Assembly (NCBI RefSeq): GCF_022867795.2
Contig: NZ_CP107006.1
Coordinates: forward strand, 2,294,001 to 2,358,000
Length of the DNA: 64,000 nt
Direction: 5' to 3'
Origin: Chitinophaga horti
GTDB lineage: Bacteria; Bacteroidota; Bacteroidia; Chitinophagales; Chitinophagaceae
Below are positions 45,571-53,593 of the stretch, piece after piece; within the stretch, counting starts at the first letter, position 1, and each line of letters opens with the position of its first letter. A program made the position numbers and the translations under genes. The notes below the pieces were generated by a model. That model was not told the DNA's origin, made no database searches, and was given only the letters and a program-made list of their open reading frames with translations.

Positions 45571-45588
45571 TTAGTATCATTGTACTAA
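45571..45588 (+). promoter_or_regulatory. operator-like palindrome between rhaT and the GntR regulator
   Basis: TTAGTA-TCATTG-TACTAA is a perfect 6-bp inverted repeat with a 6-bp centre, 18 bp before the regulator start. TATCATTG, a near match to TAnnTTTG, overlaps it. This suits autoregulation by the GntR protein; a second site for rhaT was not recognised. Confidence 0.55.
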
Positions 45589-45605
45589 CGGCTAAGCGAC
45601 TGAAA

Positions 45606-46640
45606 ATGATGAAGCAACATCCCATATTTAAATATTTATCGATCGACGACTTCTCGGCCACGCCCAAGTACTACCAGCTGGCCAACGCCATTATCAAGGC
45701 CATAGCCGACAAAAAGGTGCAGCAGGACGATGTATTACCTTCCATCAACGAAGTGAGTTACGTTTTCGAGATTTCGCGCGATACGGCCGAAAAGGCCTAT
45801 AAATACCTGAAGGGGCTGGGCATTCTCGGTTCCGTACCGGGCAAGGGATATTATGTGCAGAACGTCAGCCACGGCCAGCAGTATAAGATACTATTGCTGT
45901 TCAACAAACTCAGCGAACACAAAAAGATCATTTACGATTCCTTTGCCAGTACACTCGGCGAGCATGCGGGTATCGATTTCTATATTTACAACAGTGACCT
46001 GGCCCTTTTTAAGAAACTATTATCGCAGAAGCTGTCTGATTACACCCACGTGGTCATCCTCCCCCACTTCCGCGAGCGTTGGGATAATGTGGACGAGATC
46101 ATCAACAGCGTACCCAAGGAAAAACTCATCCTGCTCGACAAACGACTGAAAGGCGTGACCGGCGAGTACGGTGGTGTGTACGAAAACTTCCAGGAGGATA
46201 TTTACGCCGCACTGGAACAAGCGAAGGATAAGTTACAGAAATACCAGACCATCAAGATTATCTTCCCGGAGAACACCTATTACCCGGAGGAGATCCGCCT
46301 GGGCTTTTCCCAGTTCTGCCAGAACTACGCGTTCAACTTTAAGATTGTGAGTGAAGTGGAGGACGAACTCATTTCCCGGGGTGATGTATACATTAACCTG
46401 AGAGAAAATGACCTGGTGGTACTGATAGAGAAAGTAATCGACCTTAATTTATCGATCGGGAAAGATGTGGGCATTATATCTTACAACGAAACCCCGCTTA
46501 AAAAGCTGATCCTGAACGGGCTTACCACGATATCTACTGACTTCAGACTGATGGGCGAGCTGGCGGCGAAGATGGTATTGGAAGGAACTAAGGCGCAGAT
46601 AGAGGTGCCGTTTTATTTGACGATGCGGCCGTCGTTGTAA
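45606..46640 (+). CDS. rhaR: GntR-family rhamnose-operon regulator with sugar-binding domain
   Basis: A 344-residue protein. Residues about 18-85 form a GntR winged helix (PKYYQLANAIIKAIADKKV, LPSINEVSYVFEISRDTAEKAYKYLKGLG). Residues about 95-344 form a periplasmic-binding-protein-like effector domain as in LacI/GalR and in AraR, ending VPFYLTMRPSL. It probably represses the rha operon until L-rhamnose or rhamnulose binds. The ATG pair 45606/45609 is chosen; the long frame from 45513 crosses the operator region. It is divergent from rhaT. Confidence 0.9.
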   Translation: MMKQHPIFKYLSIDDFSATPKYYQLANAIIKAIADKKVQQDDVLPSINEVSYVFEISRDTAEKAYKYLKGLGILGSVPGKGYYVQNVSHGQQYKILLLFNKLSEHKKIIYDSFASTLGEHAGIDFYIYNSDLALFKKLLSQKLSDYTHVVILPHFRERWDNVDEIINSVPKEKLILLDKRLKGVTGEYGGVYENFQEDIYAALEQAKDKLQKYQTIKIIFPENTYYPEEIRLGFSQFCQNYAFNFKIVSEVEDELISRGDVYINLRENDLVVLIEKVIDLNLSIGKDVGIISYNETPLKKLILNGLTTISTDFRLMGELAAKMVLEGTKAQIEVPFYLTMRPSL

Positions 46641-46664
46641 CTCCGCGATGCGCATCATAAAAAA

Positions 46665-46689
46665 AGGCCGGCTCTCAAGTAGCCGACCT
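46665..46689 (-). terminator. intrinsic terminator after the GH2 gene
   Basis: On the minus strand AGGTCGGCT (46689-46681) pairs with AGCCGGCCT (46673-46665), one mismatch, and is followed by TTTTTTATG. It is oriented for the GH2 gene ending at 46712. Confidence 0.75.
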
Positions 46690-46711
46690 CTCCTCAACAA
46701 AAAAAGAACTT

Positions 46712-48562
46712 TTACTTAATCACCACCAGCGAAGGATTATACAGCTTACTATGCAGCTGGAATAACTTCGCCTCCGGGTTCTTCATTACTTTACGATCGT
46801 AGGTCATCAGGCCGTTCGTCTCCACTTCCACGTCGGTGGTTTGCGTGTATACGGCGGCGGACAAACCATCTTTAATCAGCGACTCCATGCGGGTCATGAA
46901 CGCTGAGTAACGTTTCAGCAGGTCTTCAGGTGTTTTAAAGCTCTGGTAGCCCCAGTTGTCTTTCTGCTGCCAAACGTGGCCGTCTACAGGCAAACCTAAA
47001 CCACCAAATTCACCGAGCACGATAGCGCGCGTAGCGCCATAGATGGCCGGATCGGGCATGGCGGGTTCGGGATAGTTGTGCAGGTCGATGATGTGACCGG
47101 TGTTGAAGAAGTTGCCGCCGCTCGCGCTGTTCACCAGGCGCGATGGGTCTTTCTTCATGGTCCATTCTGTTATTTCTACAGTTTTGAACTGTCCCCAGGC
47201 CTCGTTAAACGGTACCCAGCTTACGATAGACGGGAAGTTGTGCAGGGTATTCATGATGATTTCCCACTCTTTCCGGTAGTAACCTTCCGAAGCGGCATCG
47301 CGCTTTTGTTCGGTGCCACGGCCGATAATCGCAGGGCGTGGTTCCCAGCCGTTACCGAGGTCGCCGCTCGGCATATCCTGCCAAACGAGAATGCCGAGTT
47401 TATCGCAATGATAGTACCAGCGGGCCGGTTCGACTTTAATGTGTTTGCGGATCATGTTAAAGCCCATTTCTTTGGTCTTTTCCACGTCGTATTTCAGTGC
47501 GGCGTCTGTAGGTGCGGTATATAAACCGTCGGGCCACCATCCCTGGTCGAGCGGACCATATTGGAATACGAACTGGTTGTTCAGCAACATACGCTGAATG
47601 CCTTTATCATCCTTTCCCAATGAAGATTTACGCATCGCAAAGTAGCTCTGTGCTTCGTCGGCCACTTTGCCGTTACGTACGAGCGCAAATTTCAGGTCGT
47701 ACAGGAAAGGTGTGGAAGGCGACCAGAGTTTCGGGTTAGCGATCTTCAGTACGGCGGTGCCATTAGCATCCACTTCCTGTTCAGCCACTTTTTCGTTGCC
47801 GTTAAAAGCGCTCACCCGCACTTTGTCGCCGGCTTTTGCACCTGTAACGAACGAACTAACGGTCAGTGTTTGTGCGTCGATGTTGGGCGTTTGTTTGCTC
47901 GCGCTCAGGTAGGTTTGCGGTACGGCCTCGAGCCATACCGTTTGCCAGATGCCCGTCACCGGTGTATACCAGATCCCGTTGGGCTTCCGTACCTGTTTAC
48001 CACGTGGCTGCGTACCTTCGTCGGTGGGGTCCCACACTTTAACGGTCACTTCCTGGGCACCGCTTTTTTTCAATAAGGCGGTGATGTCGAAATTAAACGG
48101 ATCGAAGCCGCCCTCGTGGGTACCGGCCGATTTACCGTTCACAAATACTTCTGTTTGCCAGTCTACGGCGCCAAAATGTAACAGCACGCGTTTGCCTTTC
48201 ATGGCTGCCGGCACGGTAACAGTAGTACGGTACCACAACAGGCTGTCTTTACCCACGGTACGGCCTACACCCGATAAGGCAGATTCCACAGCATATGGCA
48301 CGAGGATCTTGCCTTCGTAGCTGGCCGGTGCAGCGTTACTGCGGGCGGTGATAGCGTAATCCCATAAACCATTCAGATTTTTCCAGTTGTTGCGAACGAA
48401 ATGTGGCCGTGGATACTCCGGCAAAGGGGCAGCGGGATCTACCTGCTCACTAAAAGTAGTCGAAATTTTACCGGGTACGATCTTCCAGGCGGGCTGCTGT
48501 GCAAAAGCAACACCGCAATGCATGGCGATCGCTACCAGCGATAACGTGAAAGCTTTGTTCAT
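46712..48562 (-). CDS. secreted glycoside hydrolase family 2 enzyme
   Basis: A 616-residue protein with a signal peptide (about 1-21, ending AFAQQ). The GH2 sugar-binding domain has LNGLWDYAIT and WYRTTVTVPAAMKGKRVLLHFGAVDWQTEVFVNGK; an immunoglobulin-like domain and then a (beta/alpha)8 barrel follow. The acid/base Glu is in WVPFNEAWGQ and the nucleophile Glu in VLGEFGGLG. The substrate cannot be told (galactoside, mannoside or glucuronide). It is not linked to the rhamnose operon by strand, but it may act on the same plant polymers. Confidence 0.92.
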   Translation of the reverse strand: MNKAFTLSLVAIAMHCGVAFAQQPAWKIVPGKISTTFSEQVDPAAPLPEYPRPHFVRNNWKNLNGLWDYAITARSNAAPASYEGKILVPYAVESALSGVGRTVGKDSLLWYRTTVTVPAAMKGKRVLLHFGAVDWQTEVFVNGKSAGTHEGGFDPFNFDITALLKKSGAQEVTVKVWDPTDEGTQPRGKQVRKPNGIWYTPVTGIWQTVWLEAVPQTYLSASKQTPNIDAQTLTVSSFVTGAKAGDKVRVSAFNGNEKVAEQEVDANGTAVLKIANPKLWSPSTPFLYDLKFALVRNGKVADEAQSYFAMRKSSLGKDDKGIQRMLLNNQFVFQYGPLDQGWWPDGLYTAPTDAALKYDVEKTKEMGFNMIRKHIKVEPARWYYHCDKLGILVWQDMPSGDLGNGWEPRPAIIGRGTEQKRDAASEGYYRKEWEIIMNTLHNFPSIVSWVPFNEAWGQFKTVEITEWTMKKDPSRLVNSASGGNFFNTGHIIDLHNYPEPAMPDPAIYGATRAIVLGEFGGLGLPVDGHVWQQKDNWGYQSFKTPEDLLKRYSAFMTRMESLIKDGLSAAVYTQTTDVEVETNGLMTYDRKVMKNPEAKLFQLHSKLYNPSLVVIK

Positions 48563-48802
48563 TACGAGTAGTTTGATGAATATGAGCCCTTAAAATATCC
48601 ATTATATTCGCTTCTGCACACATTTTTTTGATCAGCGGAGCATGTCCGGAAAAAATTTTCCATTTTCAAATGAAATCCTATCTTAGCGCTATCGTAAGTT
48701 TTAACCGCAACAATGAACACATCGGCCTAGCTGCATTCAGTATTGTTTCCCTCTGAGAGCCTTCAATCAAAACAATTCCACCAACAAATCCCTGCACACT
48801 GC

Positions 48803-49183
48803 ATGAACACTGCATTATGGATCGTACAAGCAATTTTAGGTATTTCCTTTATCCTGGCGGGCGTACGCAAACTCATCGAACAAAAGATTAAACTGGCCGC
48901 GCAAGTTCCCTGGACAGGCAGGTTTCCCGCCGCCGTGGTAAAAGGTATCGGCATTCTCGAAATATTGGCCGGACTCGGTTTTATTCTCCCCCACTTAACG
49001 GGCGTACAACCGCACCTCACGCCACTGTCGGCGCTGGCGGTGGCCGGGGCTATGGTATTTGCGGCCATTCATCATTTACGTTACAAAGAAGGTAAAGAGG
49101 CGATAGTGAACGTAGTGGTGTTAATACTGGCGGGCTTCGTAGCCCTGGGGCGTAACGAGGAAAACTATTTAGGTCTGCTTTAA
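48803..49183 (+). CDS. DoxX-family membrane protein
   Basis: A 126-residue membrane protein with four hydrophobic segments (LWIVQAILGISFILAGVRKL; VVKGIGILEILAGLGFILP; PLSALAVAGAMVFAAIHHL; IVNVVVLILAGFVALG). This is the DoxX/DoxD-like fold of uncharacterised small redox or detoxification proteins. The ATG at 48803 is preferred to one at 48743, which would add 20 polar residues before the first helix. It is monocistronic. Confidence 0.85.
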   Translation: MNTALWIVQAILGISFILAGVRKLIEQKIKLAAQVPWTGRFPAAVVKGIGILEILAGLGFILPHLTGVQPHLTPLSALAVAGAMVFAAIHHLRYKEGKEAIVNVVVLILAGFVALGRNEENYLGLL

Positions 49184-49234
49184 ATCATTAGTCAGCCGCC
49201 GTTGTGTCACTCACTTCGGCGGCTGTACTACTAT

Positions 49235-50071
49235 CTACTTCTTCTTTTTCTTTAACTTCTTCAGCTGTTTTGCCAGCTTCTTCTCATTCCCCATGTAAGA
49301 CGATAAATCATACACATCCACTTTACGGTATTCCACCGGGTGACTCTCGCTCTGCAAGGCGATGTAACCTTCTGTAAGTGCTTTGCCATCCTGCTTCTGC
49401 GCGGGATCGTAATTGCTTACGTTGCCGTCGCCGATCTGTGGTTTCACGTAACTGAGCACGGTGTCACCTTCTACGATATGTTGTATCAGGGAATCGCCGA
49501 GTACCAACACTTCGCAGCGTACCCACTGGTCACCGGCGTATGTTTTGGATTTGGAATTGATGCAATGCGAGCGATCGCGTTCGCCCCTCAGTACGATGTT
49601 CGTGCCGGGTGTACAAACGTTAGCAGTGGTACGTTCTTCTTTGCCGTTACCGCCCAACAACTGCACCTCTATGGAAATCGGGAAATCCTGGTCTTTGCCC
49701 ATGGTGTTGGCAGGCTGCGAGTGAATCATCGCGCCGCTGTTGCGCCAGGCCCAACCCGGGCCGGCAGCCACCTGCTCCCCGGTGAAGCGGTACTCCATTA
49801 CCAGCAGGTAAGCGGAAAACTTCTGTTTGTGGAAGATGTGGCCGTATTGCTCGTCGAACTTCGTATACCCGTCATACGACACTTTCAGCGCCCCGTTTTC
49901 TACGCGAAACGTATTGGCAAAGTTGTCGTCCAGGTTGTGGCCGGTAATCTTCACGTTCCAGTCGTTCAGGTCTTTGCCGTTAAAAAGGTGTATAGGTTTC
50001 GGCTGTGCCATGGCAACGCTGCCTGTTAATAAACTGCCGCCGAGCAGCAGGTAAGAAAATGCCTTCATCAT
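49235..50071 (-). CDS. secreted DUF1080 (3-keto-disaccharide hydrolase-like) protein
   Basis: A 278-residue protein with a signal peptide (about 1-22) and the DUF1080 jelly roll: IHLFNGKDLNDWNVKITGH start, FSAYLLVMEYRFTGEQVA, and the final EGYIALQSESHPVEYRKVDVYDLS. DUF1080 members hydrolyse 3-keto-glycosides or bind carbohydrates. The C-terminus is unusual: a lysine-rich tail KKLAKQLKKLKKKKK. It is convergent with doxX (51-bp gap). Confidence 0.92.
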   Translation of the reverse strand: MMKAFSYLLLGGSLLTGSVAMAQPKPIHLFNGKDLNDWNVKITGHNLDDNFANTFRVENGALKVSYDGYTKFDEQYGHIFHKQKFSAYLLVMEYRFTGEQVAAGPGWAWRNSGAMIHSQPANTMGKDQDFPISIEVQLLGGNGKEERTTANVCTPGTNIVLRGERDRSHCINSKSKTYAGDQWVRCEVLVLGDSLIQHIVEGDTVLSYVKPQIGDGNVSNYDPAQKQDGKALTEGYIALQSESHPVEYRKVDVYDLSSYMGNEKKLAKQLKKLKKKKK

Positions 50072-50109
50072 TATGCTAGTAGTAAGTTGGTGAAATTAAG
50101 TAAAATGTC

Positions 50110-50853
50110 TTACGGATTACGCCCCTTTTCGCCCGGGTACAACTCGTATACGTAATCGCTTTGTATTACTTTTTTAGTTTGCACTTCCAAGGCCGATATT
50201 TTGCCTTTAAACGCTGCGCCAGTGTCTACATTCCACACATTGCAGCCTTTCATGGGCATTTCAGAGCCGTAGTTGATCGTGGGCGTATGTCCGATAAATA
50301 TTTCCTTGTAAAGCAGCAGTCTTTTCGGATACAGGATGGAGGTTTTACGTAACCGCGGGCTCGTCGCCAGCGCCAGTTCCCACAGGGTGCGGTCCCAGCA
50401 GAAGTTGGAGGCGGCGCGCTCTGCGTGCGGGCCACGCAGGGAAGTGAAACCGGCATGAACGAACAGGCGGCCGTCTTCATCCTCATAAAAATTACGCATG
50501 CGGTTAAAAAAGCCACGGTGTACAGACTTCCGCTCTTCTGATACGTTGGCGTAGCTGTCTAACGTTACATGGCCACCCTGGTATACCCAAATGCTGTCCG
50601 GCGTATGGCCGTTCAGCCATTCTTCGCACCAGGCGTCGTGGTTGCCTTTCATGAAAACACAGTCGTATTGCTGGTCCAGCTCCATCAGGTAATCGATTAC
50701 GGCGGCGGATTGTGACCATCCGTCTACATAATCACCAAGAAAAATCAACCGGTCCTGTGGTAACGGTGCTATCCTGGCTATCAGTTGTTGCAGCGCGATC
50801 AGCGCTCCGTGAACATCTCCAATCGCAAAAATCCTGGCTTTTTGTTGCTTCAT
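50110..50853 (-). CDS. serine/threonine-type metallophosphoesterase
   Basis: A 247-residue calcineurin-like phosphatase: GDVHG (about 12-16), GDYVDGW (about 40-46), GNHDAWCEEW (about 70-79) and a late GHTP. This matches the bacterial PrpA/PrpB or ApaH-like group. It is soluble and cytoplasmic. It would remove phosphate from phosphoproteins or diadenosine polyphosphates. It is monocistronic. Confidence 0.93.
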   Translation of the reverse strand: MKQQKARIFAIGDVHGALIALQQLIARIAPLPQDRLIFLGDYVDGWSQSAAVIDYLMELDQQYDCVFMKGNHDAWCEEWLNGHTPDSIWVYQGGHVTLDSYANVSEERKSVHRGFFNRMRNFYEDEDGRLFVHAGFTSLRGPHAERAASNFCWDRTLWELALATSPRLRKTSILYPKRLLLYKEIFIGHTPTINYGSEMPMKGCNVWNVDTGAAFKGKISALEVQTKKVIQSDYVYELYPGEKGRNP

Positions 50854-50894
50854 ATCTCGTTGTCGGCTAATAAACGACCCGTAAATCGCGTCCC

Positions 50895-50926
50895 CAAATG
50901 TACAAGATGCCGCGCTTCTTTCACAA
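50895..50926 (-). promoter_or_regulatory. promoter of the metallophosphoesterase gene
   Basis: The minus strand reads TTG (50926-50924), a 21-nt spacer, then TACATTTG (50902-50895), a full -7 match. The start would lie near 50889, giving a leader of about 36 nt. Confidence 0.55.
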
Positions 50927-51009
50927 CGTATTATGCTAACCGGCTACAGCAGAGTGTTCTACGCTCGTGTGGCACGGTTTTGACGACTAATCCATAAAAA
51001 AACATACAT

Positions 51010-51189
51010 ATGAAAACGAATAATCAACAAAACATCCCGTCCAGCAAAGGGACCGGCAAGCAGCAACGCCCCGAGATAAGGGACAACCTCGACAGCCGCA
51101 AGAACGAGGAGCAGAATTTTAAAGGCGACGACCTCACGCACAACAAAAAAGAGCATCGCAGCGAAAAGCCGGGGCGCAAACAGGACTAG
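51010..51189 (+). CDS. small, highly charged hypothetical protein (59 aa)
   Basis: ATG 51010 to TAG 51187-51189 codes for a 59-residue protein without Cys, Trp or Tyr and rich in Lys, Arg, Asp, Glu, Asn and Gln (MKTNNQQNIPSSKGTGKQQ...SRKNEEQNFKGDDLTHNK). It is predicted to be disordered and very hydrophilic. AT-rich upstream sequence and a very strong terminator (51227-51259) support a real gene. No family is recognised; such proteins in this phylum are often stress-related. Confidence 0.6.
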   Translation: MKTNNQQNIPSSKGTGKQQRPEIRDNLDSRKNEEQNFKGDDLTHNKKEHRSEKPGRKQD

Positions 51190-51226
51190 TGTGGAACCAT
51201 TGCCCCGGGCTTACCGGAAAGGCAAT

Positions 51227-51259
51227 AAGAAAGGGCAGATAACTTATCTGCCCTTTCTT
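51227..51259 (+). terminator. bidirectional intrinsic terminator
   Basis: A 15-bp perfect stem AAGAAAGGGCAGATA with TATCTGCCCTTTCTT and a 3-nt loop. Flanking A and T runs fit both strands; it lies between two small convergent genes. Confidence 0.9.
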
Positions 51260-51290
51260 CAATTTAACACTTTATCAAACTACCAAATGT

Positions 51291-51482
51291 TTACTTCTTT
51301 GTTCCCGGTTTAGTCGTTTTCTTCTTCGCCTGGTTTTCTTTTTCCTTATTGGGCACCACTATTTTAGAAGTGGTTTTATCCGCCCGCTCGCGACTGATGT
51401 CGCGGCTGTAGTCGTTACCAAGATTAGGACCACCCTGCTCCAGGGCACCTTGTCCGCCGATTGATCTGTCTCTGATTGCCAT
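51291..51482 (-). CDS. small basic hypothetical protein (63 aa)
   Basis: A 63-residue protein: a Gly-rich N-terminal half (RSIGGQGALEQGGPNLGN) and a Lys-rich C-terminal half ending KKKTTKPGTKK. No signal peptide, Cys or transmembrane helix. No family is recognised. It is convergent with the 59-aa gene and shares its terminator. It could bind nucleic acid by charge alone, but that is inference. Confidence 0.6.
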   Translation of the reverse strand: MAIRDRSIGGQGALEQGGPNLGNDYSRDISRERADKTTSKIVVPNKEKENQAKKKTTKPGTKK

Positions 51483-51575
51483 AACACACGTTTTTATAAT
51501 GAATTAATAAGGTTTCCGCTTATAAATAATCTAAAAACATGCCACGCAAAATCCGTTTCTTTGTAGTGTCGTCGT

Positions 51576-52397
51576 ATGGCTTTATTTGTATCATCATTAA
51601 ATTCGGGCAGTAACGGTAATTGTTACTATGTGGGGAACAGCAGGGAAGCCGTTCTGGTAGACGCTGGCATCTCCTGCCGCGAGACGGAAAAACGGATGAA
51701 ACGGCTGGGCTTGTCGATGACGAAAGTAAAAGCGCTGTTCATATCTCACGAACACAGCGACCACATCCGCGGCGTAGCCGTTCTCGCTAAAAAATACCAG
51801 CTACCTGTTTACATCACCCCCGATACGTTGCGCCATGGACAACTGGACATTCTGCCCTCCCAGGTACACACGTTTACTGCGGCCGAAGCGGTACAAATCG
51901 GCGATATCCGGGTTACGGCTTTTCCTAAATTACATGACGCAGCTGATCCCTATAGTTTTGTGGTAGCCTGCGGTGGCGTAAACATTGGCGTATTTACGGA
52001 TATTGGCGCGCCCTGTAACGGTCTTACGCATCATTTTACCCAATGCCACGCCGCATTTCTCGAGGCGAATTACGATGAGGAAATGCTGGACAAAGGCCGT
52101 TATCCTTACTTCCTGAAGAACCGCATCCGTGGCGGCAAAGGTCACCTGTCTAACCGGCAGGCGTTAGAGGTGTTTTTAGCACACCGTCCGGCGTTTATGA
52201 CCCACCTCTTCCTCTCCCATCTTTCCAAAGACAACAACAATCCCGAACTGGTGCAGTCGCTGTTCGATCAGCATGCAGGTAATACGCGCATTGTGGTAGC
52301 TTCCCGTTACGAAGAAACAGCAGTTTACCACATACAACTCCCCTCCGCAGCGCCAGTCGCGCGGCCGACAGTTACAGTGTTAGAGCTGTTTAATTAA
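51576..52397 (+). CDS. MBL-fold metallohydrolase (YycJ/WalJ-like)
   Basis: A 273-residue beta-lactamase-fold protein. SSLNSGSNGNCYYVG is the typical WalJ start; the zinc motif HEHSDHIRG (about 58-66) and later His/Asp ligands follow (FPKLHDAADP, GVFTDIGAP, HLFLSHLSKDN). The family is 5'-3' exonuclease-like and linked to cell-wall or DNA repair signalling in Firmicutes; the role here is not known. It overlaps the convergent MCP-like gene by a few bases. Confidence 0.93.
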   Translation: MALFVSSLNSGSNGNCYYVGNSREAVLVDAGISCRETEKRMKRLGLSMTKVKALFISHEHSDHIRGVAVLAKKYQLPVYITPDTLRHGQLDILPSQVHTFTAAEAVQIGDIRVTAFPKLHDAADPYSFVVACGGVNIGVFTDIGAPCNGLTHHFTQCHAAFLEANYDEEMLDKGRYPYFLKNRIRGGKGHLSNRQALEVFLAHRPAFMTHLFLSHLSKDNNNPELVQSLFDQHAGNTRIVVASRYEETAVYHIQLPSAAPVARPTVTVLELFN

Positions 52398-52978
52398 GAA
52401 CGGGCTTCTGTTCGCTGAAAATCAACGGTTTGTCGGAAATAAGCAGGAGTACGATGGCCAGCAATCCCAGCACAATCAATAACGTTACTTCGAGATGAGA
52501 GGTCAAAAAAAGATGAGTTCACGATCGTTTTTGAATAGCGTTGCAGCACCTTACCTTCCGCCACCTGGATGTCGCTCAGGCTGTTCAGCGATTCCAGGCT
52601 TTTCAGGAAAGCGGCGTCGGTGCCGTGCTGCTCGTAATCTTTCCAGCGGGCTTTAAAAATGAGCCACTGTTTGCCTTCTTCCGGAGTAAGATGCGTGAGT
52701 TCGTACTCCTTCACTAATCCTGCAATAGCACGGTTGTGAGCGGCACGTGAAGTCGCATCGCCCGGCTGTAGCTGGCGTTGCTGGTATAAATGATTGGAAA
52801 TGCCGTATAAGTAGGTAGCTGGCAGCAGCCGGTCCTGGTATATGGCGGCTACAGAGTGGTCCAGGTTGGAAATGCTTCGTCTTTCCAGCACATTCTGCAA
52901 CAGCACCAATACCATGATCATGACGAATATCGCGCAAATCTTATAGCGCTTTCCCTTAACCTGGAGTAGCCAGTTCAT
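52394..52978 (-). CDS. four-helix-bundle (MCP-type) sensory membrane protein, probable frameshift
   Basis: As coded, 194 residues: an N-terminal helix 1 (about 13-28, CAIFVMIMVLVLLQNVL) and a periplasmic four-helix-bundle region as in chemoreceptors. After a run of seven T on the minus strand (plus-strand 52505-52511) the frame loses family character. Removing one T restores SFLTSHLEVTLLIVLGLLAIVLLL, a good second transmembrane helix, and a stop at 52390-52392. So the last 38 or so residues are probably out of frame. There is no signalling domain (no MA, HAMP or kinase) in either frame. Confidence 0.7.
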   Translation of the reverse strand: MNWLLQVKGKRYKICAIFVMIMVLVLLQNVLERRSISNLDHSVAAIYQDRLLPATYLYGISNHLYQQRQLQPGDATSRAAHNRAIAGLVKEYELTHLTPEEGKQWLIFKARWKDYEQHGTDAAFLKSLESLNSLSDIQVAEGKVLQRYSKTIVNSSFFDLSSRSNVIDCAGIAGHRTPAYFRQTVDFQRTEARS

Positions 52979-53020
52979 AACATGGAATGTTTGGTCCTAC
53001 TTAAGATACGAAATTTCGCC

Positions 53021-53485
53021 CTATTTATTGCGAATTGTTCGTTTCAGGGCCATAATGTACCCTGTATGCAATCCCTCGTGCATATCGATCATCGTAATTA
53101 CATCTTCTACCTTTTCTACTGCAATTCCATAGCGGTTCTGGAAGGTGTTATAAGTATGGAACAGACCTTTATTATAGTCCGCCTCTGTCTGATCGATGTG
53201 GGTGCTGAGCATCCGGCGCACGTTATCCATCGCTGCAGCGTCCATGAACGCGGCGGGTTTGGTACCGGGTTTGAACTGTTCGATAAATGCATCCTCTACC
53301 AGCGCCGGTACGTTGGAGTTGCGATAAATAAGGTTTTGCTGTGTGGCCACGAGGTGCGCGAGGTTCCAGGCGATGTTGTTGTTAAATCCTGCCGGTACTT
53401 CGTTCAGCTCTTCTATCGTAAGGTCATTTGTAAAATCAATGAGCCAGGCCCTTAGCTTGCGCATGATCTCGAATTGTTTCTGCAT
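53021..53485 (-). CDS. DinB-like (YfiT/DinB_2) metal-binding four-helix protein
   Basis: A 154-residue DinB_2 protein. The metal His triad can be seen as NLAHLVATQQ and HEGLHTGYI. Such proteins are helical bundles of the mycothiol- or bacillithiol-transferase type; the exact role is unknown. This family is unrelated to DNA polymerase IV, also called DinB. It is divergent from the sulfatase gene. Confidence 0.9.
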   Translation of the reverse strand: MQKQFEIMRKLRAWLIDFTNDLTIEELNEVPAGFNNNIAWNLAHLVATQQNLIYRNSNVPALVEDAFIEQFKPGTKPAAFMDAAAMDNVRRMLSTHIDQTEADYNKGLFHTYNTFQNRYGIAVEKVEDVITMIDMHEGLHTGYIMALKRTIRNK

Positions 53486-53593
53486 GTTGGTCCGTTTTAA
53501 ATGGCAGGAAAGATAAAAAATAACGCGCAGCTTTAGGTCGCCAGGCAGTGGAAATGACGTTTTTTACTGTCAGAAGTTTTATAACTTGTATTT

